Of a DNA stretch of 64,000 nucleotides, positions 46,848-57,771 are shown one piece after another. Source of the stretch: Microdochium bolleyi (lineage: Eukaryota > Ascomycota > Sordariomycetes > Xylariales > Microdochiaceae); assembly GCA_001566295.1 (NCBI GenBank), contig KQ964249.1:806001-870000 (forward strand). The letters run 5' to 3'. Every line of letters starts with the position of its first letter. The first letter of the stretch is position 1. The position numbers were made by a program, and so were the translations under genes. The notes under the pieces were generated by a model that was not told the DNA's origin, searched no databases, and saw only the letters and a program-made list of their open reading frames with translations.

Positions 46848-47536
46848 ATGCGGTCAACAACAACAGCAGCGAAGTCTCTAACGGGCCTCTTCGCCCGGCT
46901 CACCGTCAACCCCACGGCCTCCTCCACCCGCAGGTTACCAGCGCTCACGGCGACGGCGCCGCGATGTCTCTCCACAACCGCGCCACTCGCCGCAACGAAC
47001 CGCGGCGGCGGCGGCGGCGGTAAAGGCGGCGGCGGCAAGAAGAGCAAGAAGTCCAAGGGCGACGCGCCCGACCCGCGCATTCTGAACCTGAAGATGTCCA
47101 TGCCCCGCGTGGTGCCTTCCCCCCTGCGGTTCGGCCGCAACAGATATTTGCGCCACTGGACGATCCACCGCGCATGGCTGCTGTTCCAGCGGCAGCAGCG
47201 GGAGGGCAAAGAAAAGGAGCTTGGACGGTGAGTTCACTTTTTTCTTCCTTTTCTGGTGCTCAGCGTTGCTGTTATTTCTGCGCAAAGCCCGCCCGTCTCC
47301 TCCTAGCTTTACTGACGAGTAGTCTACAAACCTACAGGATGTACCAGTCCATGCACAACGCCTGCGAGGAGCTCCGCAAGACCTCCGGCCCCGGGCTACG
47401 CGACGAGGGGTACCTGTACCGCGTCGCGCTCGGAAAGCAGGGTATCTACGGCAAGAACTCGATCCCCATCGAGTACGCGCGCCTGCAGACCGAGACGCCC
47501 GCGCGGGAGCCGTGGAACCACGACTGGAAGCGGTAA
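46848..47536 (+). CDS. Mitochondrial large-subunit ribosomal protein mL40 (MRPL28 type)
   Basis: Two exons (46848-47227 and 47338-47536) give 192 residues. The N-terminus is a mitochondrial presequence (MRSTTTAAKSLTGLFARL, Arg/Ser/Ala-rich). It is followed by a Gly/Lys-rich stretch (GGGGGGKGGGGKKSKKSK). The body has the fungal mL40 signatures: DPRILNLKMSMPR, RFGRNRYLRHWTIHRAWLLF, MYQSMHNACEELR and IEYARLQTETPAREPW. It is a structural component of the mitochondrial 54S subunit. The intron splits the Arg codon before MYQSM, with a CCTACAG acceptor. Confidence 0.9.
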
Positions 47537-48593
47537 ATAAACCCTTTTTGTTCTGGGCTTGGCTCTGGTCTGCTTGTATGTCCCCTCCAAGCTCCCCTGC
47601 CCAGTCGGCTCGGGTATGAGAAAGAGGGAAATGGGGTGGAAAGGGTGTACGTGAGGAGGAAAACAAAGGCGCGTGAGAAAGCGAGATGTCTGGGGTCGCG
47701 TACCCCCAGGCATCGTCAGATCTTGTACACCAATACTGTCCATGTAACGAATATATACAGATACACACACACACACACACCACACATGATTGGGACTCCA
47801 CGTAGTGAAGATGGCCGACCTTTTGCGGCCATGTTCCAGCTCCGCAGCTTATCAGCGCCGATGTCGCAAGGAAATCCGTGTAAATGTCTTGGATGACCTC
47901 GCCCGACTCTTTGCTCGCAGCTCCTCCACAATCGCAGTAACAGCGTTCAGGAAGAACACCAATAGTGCGGTGGGGCCGTGCAGCGGTCTAGATGTCATTC
48001 ACCTTCACACAGCCGTATCAAGTTCGCTGTTACACACGAATGCTGCATCAAATCTTCTCAATTTCGACCGAATGCTTGACCCAAGATCCCTCGCCGCTTA
48101 TATTAATGCTTTTGTCTTGGAGAAACCAATGGCCCCGTCTGTGATCTGCTAAACAAAATGATGCAAAACCAAAGATTCTCGTTGCTCAAAATCCCATCCG
48201 CTCAATGCCGACCGACCAGCCGTATTTATCCAATGTCGGCCACACGTGCATTCGAGGTCCGCAGGTTGGCAAATTCAGTCGGCATCGTCCGCCCTGTTTG
48301 TTTCCACGCTGACTGATGTGGCCTAATAGCGGTACAGAGCGCTGATGTAGGGTACTCAGGCTCATAGACGTTCCGTCCCAATCGCGATGCTGCGTTCCAG
48401 CGCATATCTAGACCAGTCTTGCGGGTGTTCTTTTTTTGAGGACTTTGTTGGATTGCTGGTCGCGGTTCGACAAGACCGAGTCTCGGGGAGCGAACGAGCG
48501 CTGTTCCACAGCTCAGTGCTCGCTGCCGTTATGTGGCGGACTCTCGAGTGGCCTGGTGAAGTGACTGACCACCTGCATTCCTGAGCTGCGCGC
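47537..48593. other. Convergent intergenic spacer, 1.06 kb
   Basis: 3' flanks of mL40 (+) and Rho2 (-). It contains a CA microsatellite. Open frames are short; no RNA gene seen. Confidence 0.6.
47763..47781. repeat. CA dinucleotide microsatellite
   Basis: About nine to ten AC units followed by a CACACATG tail, in the 3' flank of the mL40 gene. Confidence 0.9.
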
Positions 48594-49777
48594 CTATAAG
48601 ATGACACAGCAGCCTGCACTCTCACCCTTCTCGATCGTCAATAAGGCCGCTCGTGTGGCAGCCTCGAAGACATCATCGACGCCCTCGCCGCTCAAGCTGC
48701 TGCACTCGAGGTATTTGCGGGCTCCGATCTCTGTCGCAGCAGCAGAACCTTGGCGATCTGTGACGAACTTGAGACTCTTCTTACGCATCTCTTCGATCGC
48801 GACGGGATCGTCGCGGAGATCCTTTTTCAGCCCGACAAGAATGATCGGAACCCCGGGACACCTCTCGTTGGCCTCTTCTATCCACTACCATCGCCCATGG
48901 TGTCAGCGTGCTGTCACATATGGGATTGCCATTACCTCGATGGCGAATTAAGAAAGGCAAGGACAGTGTCCGTGCGCAGGAATGAAGGTTCACGGCTTAC
49001 CTTGTGCTTGACGTTGTCTAGCGAATCTGGAGAGTCCACAGAAAACCCGATCAGGATGACGTGAGCTTTAGCGTAGGCAAGCGGACGTAACCGCTCGTAG
49101 TCTTCCTGGCCAGCTGTATCCCAGAGAGCCAATTGCACTGATTTCCCGTCCACTCTGCAGTCTGTGACGTAGTTCTCGAACACCGTGGGGACCTGAGAAG
49201 TCCATTGTCAGCTGGCGCTCTCACACTACTGGCTGCGGGTGTCGTCGTGGCTCAGTTCGCAGCAGCCGGTGAATAATATGCTTACGTAGTGCTGTAGTTC
49301 TGAAAGTTAGCAGGGAATACAATGTCCGATCTACCAGAGGCAGGTGTCACTTACTGTTGGGAAGTATCCGAGAGTGAAGACGCTCAACAACGAGGTCTTT
49401 CCGCAGGCGCCATCACCAATGATGACAAGCTTCCTGTATTGTAAGAGGCATCGGTCAGTCAAGTTCGACGTCATTCTGCAACCTAATCTATCGGCCCAAA
49501 GGGAACTCTCGTCGGCGGTATGCTGTCATGGATGGCTTGCCGTCTTGCGAGCTCAGTCGCGCCACGACTCAAGGTCCAGACCTGGCAGGCGGAGCAAGGC
49601 AATCCACATCGGTTGATGGGCAGCGCGACTCGGTTGCACGACTGTTCCTCGGCACGGAGTGCGGGTGGTGAGATGCCACCGCGCCTGGCACTGCTTCTGC
49701 AGTAGGCAGCCCTGTAGAGCGGAGCGAGCTGCAGAGACCTACCTGCGGATGACGTTCTGTGGATTCGAATTGGCCAT
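48594..49777 (-). CDS. RHO2: Rho-family small GTPase Rho2
   Basis: Five exons (49777-49743, 49433-49355, 49291-49286, 49192-49001, 48884-48594) give 200 residues. The P-loop is GDGACGKTS. Switch I is YVPTVFENY, switch II is WDTAGQEDYERL, and the base-binding element is GLKKDL. The C-terminus is GCCVIL: a CaaX box whose final Leu predicts geranylgeranylation, with a neighbouring Cys for palmitoylation. FTLGYFPTHYVPTVFENYVT and SAAATEIGARKYLECSSLSG match fungal Rho2 better than Rho1 or Rho3. Rho2 acts at the plasma membrane upstream of protein kinase C and alpha-glucan synthesis in fission yeast. Exon 3 is only six bases (CACTAC, encoding His-Tyr), flanked by CTACAG and GTAAGC. Skipping it keeps frame but deletes the conserved switch-I tyrosine. 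Confidence 0.93.
49286..49291 (-). other. 6-base microexon encoding His-Tyr in Rho2 switch I
   Basis: The sequence reads CTACAG|CACTAC|GTAAGC on the coding strand, with a GCTAAC branch site upstream. Without these two codons the protein would run PT-VPTVFENY and lack the tyrosine present in Rho GTPases. Confidence 0.8.
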
Positions 49778-52700
49778 GGCTGGTGTCTTTTCTTTGCGGT
49801 GGTATCTTCGCGACGTCGTATGTGTTTGTCCTGGACGATGGCGGTCTTGGGCTCGTCCGATGCGGGAGAGGGAGTAAGCGGAGGCGTGCGTTGGCGAGAA
49901 AGTGCCTTGCTGAGTAGCAGGAATCGGGGTTCGGTGCTGGTGAGGAATGTCGTCGGAATCGTATAGCAAGCGCTCTGGCGACTGGCGATGTTTTGGAGAT
50001 GCGAGAGATTATGGTTGATGATCACAGGCCGAAGGGTGGACTGAGCGGGCCTGCAGACGGCAGTTCCGGGGTCCCGCTCGCGAGCAGAAATGGCGTAACG
50101 GGCAGGACTAGCACAGCGAGGACGGTTCCTGGGTCGTGCAGGGCGGAGGCGGAGGCAGCCGGCGGTGTCGAGTGGAAGCGAAAAGGGGAGGGGAGGAGAT
50201 CGTGGGATCGGCGGCCGACGAAAGCAGAGCAAAGCAGAGCTGCGGCAGGGCCAGGTAAATACGAGGGGGAGCGCTCACGGGGAGGACCAGGAGGCGGAAG
50301 GGTGCCCAGCTCGCCCAGCACGCCCAGGTGGGTGCCCATGGTTGACGACGGGATGACACCAGGCCAGGCCTGCATCAACCAGGCTGCACAGCACAGCACC
50401 GCGCAGCACAGCGCTGTCCTGCGCAGTCCTGGCTGCTCATGTTGGCTAGCCCGGCCATCGGCCCAGTGGTCTTCAGTCATCACGAACTCTACCTCGAGGT
50501 AAGGATACAGCAACCACACCCACACCGCCCCCTGCGCCTGGCGAGCACCGAACGGCTGAAGGGCCGGGCAGTGGTCCGGCGCTGGACGCATTGGGAGCTT
50601 TCCCAAGCGAACGTCTGAGACTGCGACCGCAGCCCATCGCCCAATCGGCGCCCGTCCTGGGCCAGCTGCATCGGGCCAGGGTCCACGGTCACGAACTGCA
50701 GTCTTGTGCTGTGTGGCCAGTCCCAAATGTCTCAATGTTCCAAACGGGAAACACCGTGCTGAGTTTCGACAGCGTGCTTTCGCAGTCACTCTCCCATGCT
50801 CTGCTTGACGCCGGGCCGGGCAATCGGGACTTCCCATCACAGGCTCAATTGCACTATGCGGTCACATTCTCAATGAATCGACTTCTTGGTTCTTGAGCTT
50901 CCCGATCTCTACATCTACAGATCTCCAGTCCGCGTCCGTGTCTACGAACCCTTGATGCATGCCAGTCCTCACTGCAGGAGGTGTCGGCCCTGCAGGTAAT
51001 CAGAGCAGGCCTCCGGCACCAAGTGGAACCTCGACAGCATCGTCGCAATAGCGCGCACCCACTTGGGCCCCTGGCCACGAGTCCTGCGTCGCAAGCACGT
51101 CCGCTCCGGGCCCTACTCATAAGTTTGTCAAGCGCAAACCCATCAGAGCACTGTGTGGCCTGTCTCGATTTGTGCATTTGGGATAGCCTTCCAGCATGCT
51201 TATGCAGGAATACCATGAGACCCTGCAGGACTTTTGACGGGAGGACTGCATCGCTGGGTACTTCATCTGCAACAAACGTGCACGTCCCGGCAATTACAAC
51301 CTGGACACTCAGAGGCATCCATGAATGCTCAACGAATCACGGCTTGGTAGACTAGGAGACAACGTCACTCCTCCGCAGCTTCTGGCATCGACCAACTCAA
51401 GTGGGAAGCTTTGGGCATTCTTCCACTGCTGCAGTCCTCTTCCCTCGCCTCGCAGGACGGTCTCCACAGCCAACGGCGGATGTGGGCTGGCTGGAGATGG
51501 GTACTCGCAGAGTCCAACGGATGAATCGCTTCGGAGTATCCGTAGTCTAACCTAGTCCGTTGCAGAATGCACTGCCTGCGTTGCGTCTCCGCCAGCAAAT
51601 GCACCGAGCCTGAGGTATGCGGAAAGATCTGGTCGGCGCAATGCGGACACCACGAGGGAGTCTGAACGTGCCAACCGTAGCTGCGTTCGGCCGTGCCATT
51701 TTTGCCAAATCGGCCGCGCCCATACATCCCAAGCAATCCAAGTGCGGACCTCTGGACCTTTGGACTTGCGGAGGATAGCACTACAAGCCCTCGTCTTTGT
51801 GCTCGGCAATTACGGAGTGCATGTAGCTTCAAGCGTGTATTGGGCACTGACGGCCAGTCTTGCAACAACACGCATGGCCAACGTAACAAGGCGAGCCTGG
51901 ACAGCCCAGAGTGAGCGGTAACGTGAGGGCACGCAGTGCTTGATTTTCGGAGCAGCTCAACACAGTATATTATTGGAAGCATGTCGCCAACTATGTAGTG
52001 GCCCAAAGGCTTGTACGAGGCTAGCACCAAGCTGCAGTTTTCCGCCTCTCAGCGATCATGTGCTTACCGCTCGAGACACCCATCTGCTGCAATGGTTGCT
52101 GCGTTGTTGTAGTCGTCTCGTCTGGCACCCGTGTTATGATTTCAAACGCTGGCTCTGCGGTCGTGTCGCATGAGGTGATATAATATCGCCTAGTGAACCA
52201 ATGCTGTTGAGAAACCAGTTGGCCTGCGTCATCATCACCCTTGCTTGCCTTACTGGAGTCAAATCCACCTGTGACAAGAGAATGAAAACTCTTCAGACGT
52301 TTTGCCCAAACGCACGCTGTTAAGTCGATGGTGGAGGGAAATCAGCTCTCCTGATCGGAAGTCACAGCATGGTTCGAGATGGCCTCTAGTCCTCTATTGA
52401 GGGGCCAACCAAAAGAGTTATGAGTGCCTTGGTCAGGCGAGAGCCTGTGCCTTCCAAAATTGGCGTAGAAGCCTGGCTTCAAGTCTGAATTTGTCACTCA
52501 CAGGGAAGCATAGCCCCTGGCGAGTGTCTGGAACTCTGAGTTGAGAGGTGAAGCTGGAGGGCTCACAAAGCCAGAAGGGTACTTGTAACGCCTGCGGTCG
52601 TGCCCGCCTAAATGATTGTGCTCAGAGGTACTGCTGCCAGGCGCCAGAATCGCACCTGCCGCGAATCCCAAACTGACCACTCACGTCGCGCCTGCGGCAG

Positions 52701-53381
52701 CTGGAGGGGCCACCCACCACCAACGGCAGGTCAGATCGGTGCGCCAACATCAACGTCAATTGCCAGCCGTGACCAGACACGATCCGTGATTGCTCGCCTT
52801 TCGCAGCCGCTGCCACCGAATCCGTCCGCCGCCAGATCCTACATCGAGCTCCGTCCTCTCGACGTTTACGCGGTCATCTTAGCCACGCTTGACCTAGTTG
52901 TCCTGCAGCAGTTGCCACCTCGATCCGAGCACGCCAGCAAGAGAGGGGCACGCCACTCTGAGACCACGAACACGTCGTGCCTGCCTGTACGTCTACGTCC
53001 TCGACATCCTCGACTTAGCCACCAGCTCCGGTGCCGCGCCTTGCTACTCCTCCAAATTTGGCCTTTCGCGAGCTTGTGCTGGTCGTGCTGCAGTCGTAGC
53101 ACCACATCGTCTTCAGGGCCGAGAGCGCGCGCGCACGCAACCTCCCAATCCGCTCGCCCGCGCACACACCCGCACCCGAGCAGACCATTCTCGACAGCCC
53201 ATGTCCGTCTTGGAGCACTGCAGACGCGTGAACTGAGCTCAGCTAACTTCTGCTGCAGCGCGCAGTTCTAGCATCGAAAGACCCCACACGACGAAACGCA
53301 CGACCAGGTGCATGTGCATTCAACGCCAGGCGAGCGCCCACATGACTCAACCACAACCGACGACATAAGTGTTCGCTCGGG
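49778..53381. other. 3.6 kb gene-free region with divergent promoters of Rho2 and Nst1
   Basis: No ORF has recognisable content. A purine-rich + strand stretch (50010-50330) lies upstream of Rho2, equivalent to a CT-rich Rho2 leader. C-rich sequence at 52700-53380 is probably the Nst1 leader. A frame at 52612-53271 is C-rich with no motif. No RNA gene seen. Confidence 0.5.
53201..53368 (+). promoter_or_regulatory. Two short uORFs before Nst1
   Basis: One opens with ATG near 53201 and runs 11 codons to TGA. The second opens at 53312, runs 18 codons with an internal in-frame ATG at 53342, and ends with TAA at 53366-53368, only 13 bases before the Nst1 ATG. They would matter only if they lie in the mature leader. 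Confidence 0.4.
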
Positions 53382-56300
53382 ATGCCAACCGTCAACAGGC
53401 CAGCGGCCTCGCAAGGACCGTCCAAGGCTACGTCCAAGTACTCTAACAAAGACGGCACCAAATACATCTCCGTACCGAAATCGACGGTCGCGACGCCAGC
53501 TGCTCAGCCCTCGCCAACGACAACATCGGGCGCTGACTCGCCGGCCCCGGCCGCGCCTCTCGATGACACACCGGTGCCGACTGTCAATCGCAAGAAGCAG
53601 AAACGCCGAGCCAAAGCGGCAGCCAAAGCAGCTGCGGAACAGGCTGATGTCGACGCGAACGGACAAGATCCCACAAGCACCGGGACGAACGGATCACCTC
53701 ACCCGGGGGCTTCACGAACAGGGAATGTTCAGCCAGCTGCCAGGCGCCAGGCCCATTATTCGTCTGCGCCTGACCACTCGCAGTCAGCGCCAGCTGGGGA
53801 GCAATGGGGAGATGAAACGGAGAGCGAGGACGATTCCCGGATTTACGAGGACCACGGCGGTCAAGACCCGCATGCGGAGGGAGGCGGCACGAAGTCAAAG
53901 AAATCACGGAAGAAGAAAAAGAACAAACATCCCGAGCAGCAGCGCGACCAGTCTCCGGCACCGGCACCGGCACCATCTGGTATATCCCGAGAGAAAATAT
54001 GGAATACATCAGGACCTGAGGAGCGGGAACGGATAAAGCAGTTCTGGTTGGGTCTTGGAGAAGATGAGCGGAAATCGCTGGTCAAGGTCGAGAAAGACGC
54101 CGTTCTCAAGAAGATGAAGGAGCAGCAAAAGCATACTTGCAGCTGTTCGGTATGCGGGCGGAAGCGCACAGCCATCGAGGAAGAGCTGGAGGGACTGTAC
54201 GATGCGTACTATGAGGAGCTCGAGTCCTTTGCGAACCAGCCACACAACCACCCCAACGGGCCAACAATGTTTGGTGCACCCAAACGATTCGGGCCACTGA
54301 CTGGCATGCATCCCCCAGGAGCTTTGCCGACAAGATATTCGAATCATCATCCGTCACGAGGCCGCATCGTTGAACACGTCGATAATGAGGATGTCGAAGA
54401 AGAAGACGAAGACGAGGAGGACGACGTGTACAGCGAAGAGGAGGACGACGACCTGGACGACGAAGATGACGAGGACGAGCCCGAAGAAATCCCACGAAAC
54501 TCATACCAGAATGAGTTCTTCACCTTTGGTCAGAGTCTCACTGTAAAGGGTACGCATAAAACCAGTCCCTGCCACTGTTGTTGCAGTCCTCCAAAATCAT
54601 GCCCTAAACGCGAGAGAATAACATTTCTAGGCGGTATCCTCACGGTAGCCGATGACCTCCTCAAGAACGATGGCAAAAAGTTCATTGAAATGATGGAGCA
54701 ATTGGCTGAGCGGAGGATGGCCCGAGAAGAAGACGCCAAAGACCACTATGCAAGCTATGGCCACGGGGTCAATGGCGCCAATCTACCACCACCTCACAAT
54801 CACCCGCCGCCTGACGAGGAAGAGTACGACGAGGACGAAGAGGAGCCAGACGATGATTATGCTAGTCAAGACTACGACGATGAGGACGAGGAAGAGGTAA
54901 TTGGTGATGATTTGGAAGCAGCAAGATACGACTATATACTAACTTTATGACAGGACGCAATGACCGAAGAGCAGCGCATGGAAGAAGGGAGACGAATGTT
55001 CCAGATATTCGCCGCGCGCATGTTTGAGCAGAGAGTCTTGACAGCATATCGTGAAAAGGTTGCCAAAGAACGTCAGGATAAGCTCCTCGAAGAGCTTGCG
55101 GCTGAAGACCTCAGGGAAAGCCAGAAGGCTGCAAAGAAAGCCAAGGACGCTCAGAAACGCAAAGACAAGGCTGCGCAGAAGAAACAGGCCCAGCTCGAGG
55201 AAAAGGCGCGTAAGGAGGCTGCGAAAGCGGCCGAGGATGCTGCTCGGCGAGCTGAGGAGGCAGAGAGGGTTGAGGAAGGGAAACGCAAAGCCGAGGACAA
55301 GCGGAAAAAGAAGGAGGCGCAGAAGAAAGCCGAGGAGGAGGATCGCCTCCGAAAGGAAGCGGAACGCCAACGCCGAGCCATCGAACAGAAGGAGAAGCAA
55401 GCCGAGCAGGAGCGCAAAGCTCGTGAAGCCAAGGAGCGTGAGAAGCAAGCGAAAGAGGAGAGGCAACGCAAAGAGCAGGAGACCAGGGAACAAAAGGAGC
55501 GTGAGACACGCGAGCGACGCGAGAAGCACGAAAGAGACAAGCGCGAGAAGGAGCAGAGAGCTGCGCAAGCAAAGGCCGAGCGAGACGCCAAAGAGAAGCA
55601 GAAGCAGGAGGATAAGGCCTCGCTGAAGAGCTCTGGGCCGACTGCTCCTGTTTCCATCGCGCACGCTACCAAGAAGCAGGCTGCCATCTCTGTTCCGGCT
55701 CTGCCACACCATCAATCAGCCGCCGTCATCTCGCCACAAATCTCCGTCGCGACTCCGGTCCTGCCGAAAGCTCCGACACTTGCGAAGCCTCGAACAGCTT
55801 CTCAAGAAGTCCAGCGCACAGGCTCGCAAACTGGTGCAGGCCCAAGCATGAGCGTTTCACCACAGCTTCCGCCATCCGTGATTTCGACACCAGGGCAGAT
55901 CGGTCCTTCCGGCCGGACGCCGCCTTCGGCCTCGGGACCTGGCGTGCAGCTTCCACAACAACGGACCATGACTCCCCTCGGCATGAAGAGTCCTCCTGGG
56001 CTCGCTCAATCGCCATACAATATGGGCATGCCTCCAGCTGGCATGCAATTCCCACCGGGTATTCCTCCGCTGGGACCGGCCTTTGGTCAAGCGATCTTCC
56101 CCCCAATGCCTGGATCATTCCGCCCTGGCGGCCTGCCACCGCCCGGTCTGGGTGGACAACTGGGAGGACGGCCGTTCCCCATGACTCAGGCTCCTCCGGG
56201 TTTCCACCAGGTCGACCCCTTAGCAGGCGTGCATCCTGGCTTTGGCCCTATCGATGGACTTGGGCAAGCGCATCCTTCTTCCCATTCACGCCAGGCGTCA

Positions 56301-57062
56301 CTCTCGTTTGAGTCGGGTGTCCACGACAGCAACAACATCGCCACCCCTGTACAGCCTATTGCTCGTCCAGCACCCATAGGTCGGCCAAGTATCAGCAGTG
56401 CTCCCCGCCGCTCTGACGCCGACATTGATGATATGAGCAATCACCTCGGTAGCAGTGCTCTCCTCGATGACGATGTAGACGAGCCATTCCAGCCTGGTTC
56501 ACTCAAGCGTGGCACAGCAATACCAGGTGCTCGACAGCCATTTGGCGGCCCATTTATGGATTCGGTCTTCGGTACATCGCCCATGAATAACGGCTGGAAT
56601 GGCCCTCTCAGCAATGCGTTCCCGCCTCCACCTGGGTTTGGCAATGCAGGGTGGCCACCCAGCGGCCCGGCATTCGGAGCACCACCACCTGGTATTCGTC
56701 CAGCACAACCTCGATCGATCACTATCCGGCAGTTATTGGCACAATCGTGCAAAGACCTGCAGAACCATGCGGCGGATGCTCAAGGCTGGATTGACCTTTC
56801 TGCCATCAAAGGCCACGTGGACTCTATCGCCCCTGCACCCGTGACTGAGGCCGAGCTCCTTGACATGTGCGAGACCGAAGGCAACGCGCAGAACGGGGGT
56901 GGCACGTTTGATGTGCAGCGCAGGGACAACAACAAATTCAGCGTCAAGTATGATCCCGACATGGCGCCTGGTCCCAGTCCTTTCGCGCGCAACGTTGGCG
57001 CGCCCGGTGAGATCGGGAGCCCCATCGTAGGCCACACTGCCACTTTCGGCTCGCCGTTTTAG
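53382..57062 (+). CDS. NST1: Stress response protein Nst1
   Basis: Three exons (53382-54549, 54631-54896, 54954-57062) join to 1180 residues. The order of regions is that of fungal Nst1. First comes a basic N-terminus (RKKQKRRAKAAAKAAAEQ, KSKKSRKKKKNKHPEQQ). Then a CSCSVCGRKRTAIEEELEGL block with YDAYYEELESFANQ, and a long acidic run (EEEDEDEEDDVYSEEEDDD). The GGILTVADDLLKNDGKKF segment follows, then a second acidic run. About 200 residues of charged coiled coil (KERQDKLLEELAAEDLRESQ onward, Lys/Glu/Arg-rich) and a Pro/Gly-rich C-terminus close the protein. Intron 2 has a textbook TACTAAC branch site. In yeast, NST1 was named for a negative effect on salt tolerance; its molecular activity is uncertain. 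No enzyme domain is present. Confidence 0.92.
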
Positions 57063-57771
57063 GAGAATGACGAGTCCCAGACAAGATCAGCGACAGCATC
57101 ATCGACATCATCATCGGCGGTAGGAGTGCCGAAGGCAAACGGGCTACGTCTCGATTCCTCTTCCTGGTTCAATCGAGGACGGTCCGCCTCGACGCAGGAC
57201 CCATTTTTTGCACGTTTTGCCCCTGGATCCAACACTTCGTGATCAAATCAGGAAAGCGAATGATCAGGGTACCTGGCAGAATGCCTGACTCGGCCTGCTT
57301 CGCACAATGTACCAAATGTTGGAGTGGGACAGCAACGTGGGACTTTTGGGGCTCTCGTGCACACGGGTGTGCGGCAGCTTTGACGAATAGGGCTCAGATG
57401 ATACCTCATGGATAGAGTTTGGGAGCGCAGGTAGCACGACAGAAAGGGTTGGCTTCTTCGATCGTTGCTGGGTGAGCATGCAAACGACGGAGTTGCTGAC
57501 TATCTCTGGCCGGACTACTGTTTCCTCTTTACTGTCGTCCTGTAGCAGGCAAGAAATGATGCCCGTGTGTAAAGCTCTTTATCATATTTATGCTCGTTCT
57601 TGTAGTCCTTTACGTTAATTGAAGAGCTATGGTGCGATGACTACTCCGTGATGATTAACATGGCTTAGCCCAAGCGCACCGAGTATGCCGAACCTGATGC
57701 ACGTGATCTAGGTCAATGTGTATCATTCTCTCAATCATGGAAAGTGCTGCAGAATGTTGATTCGCATGTAC
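57063..57771. other. Convergent intergenic spacer
   Basis: 3' flanks of Nst1 (+) and the kinase gene (-). AT-rich around 57550-57660. No ORF is supported. Confidence 0.6.

Noticed and set aside
52612..53271. 219-codon + strand frame before Nst1
   Set aside because: Ser/Arg/Pro-rich translation of C-rich leader sequence. No motif and no splice link to Nst1.
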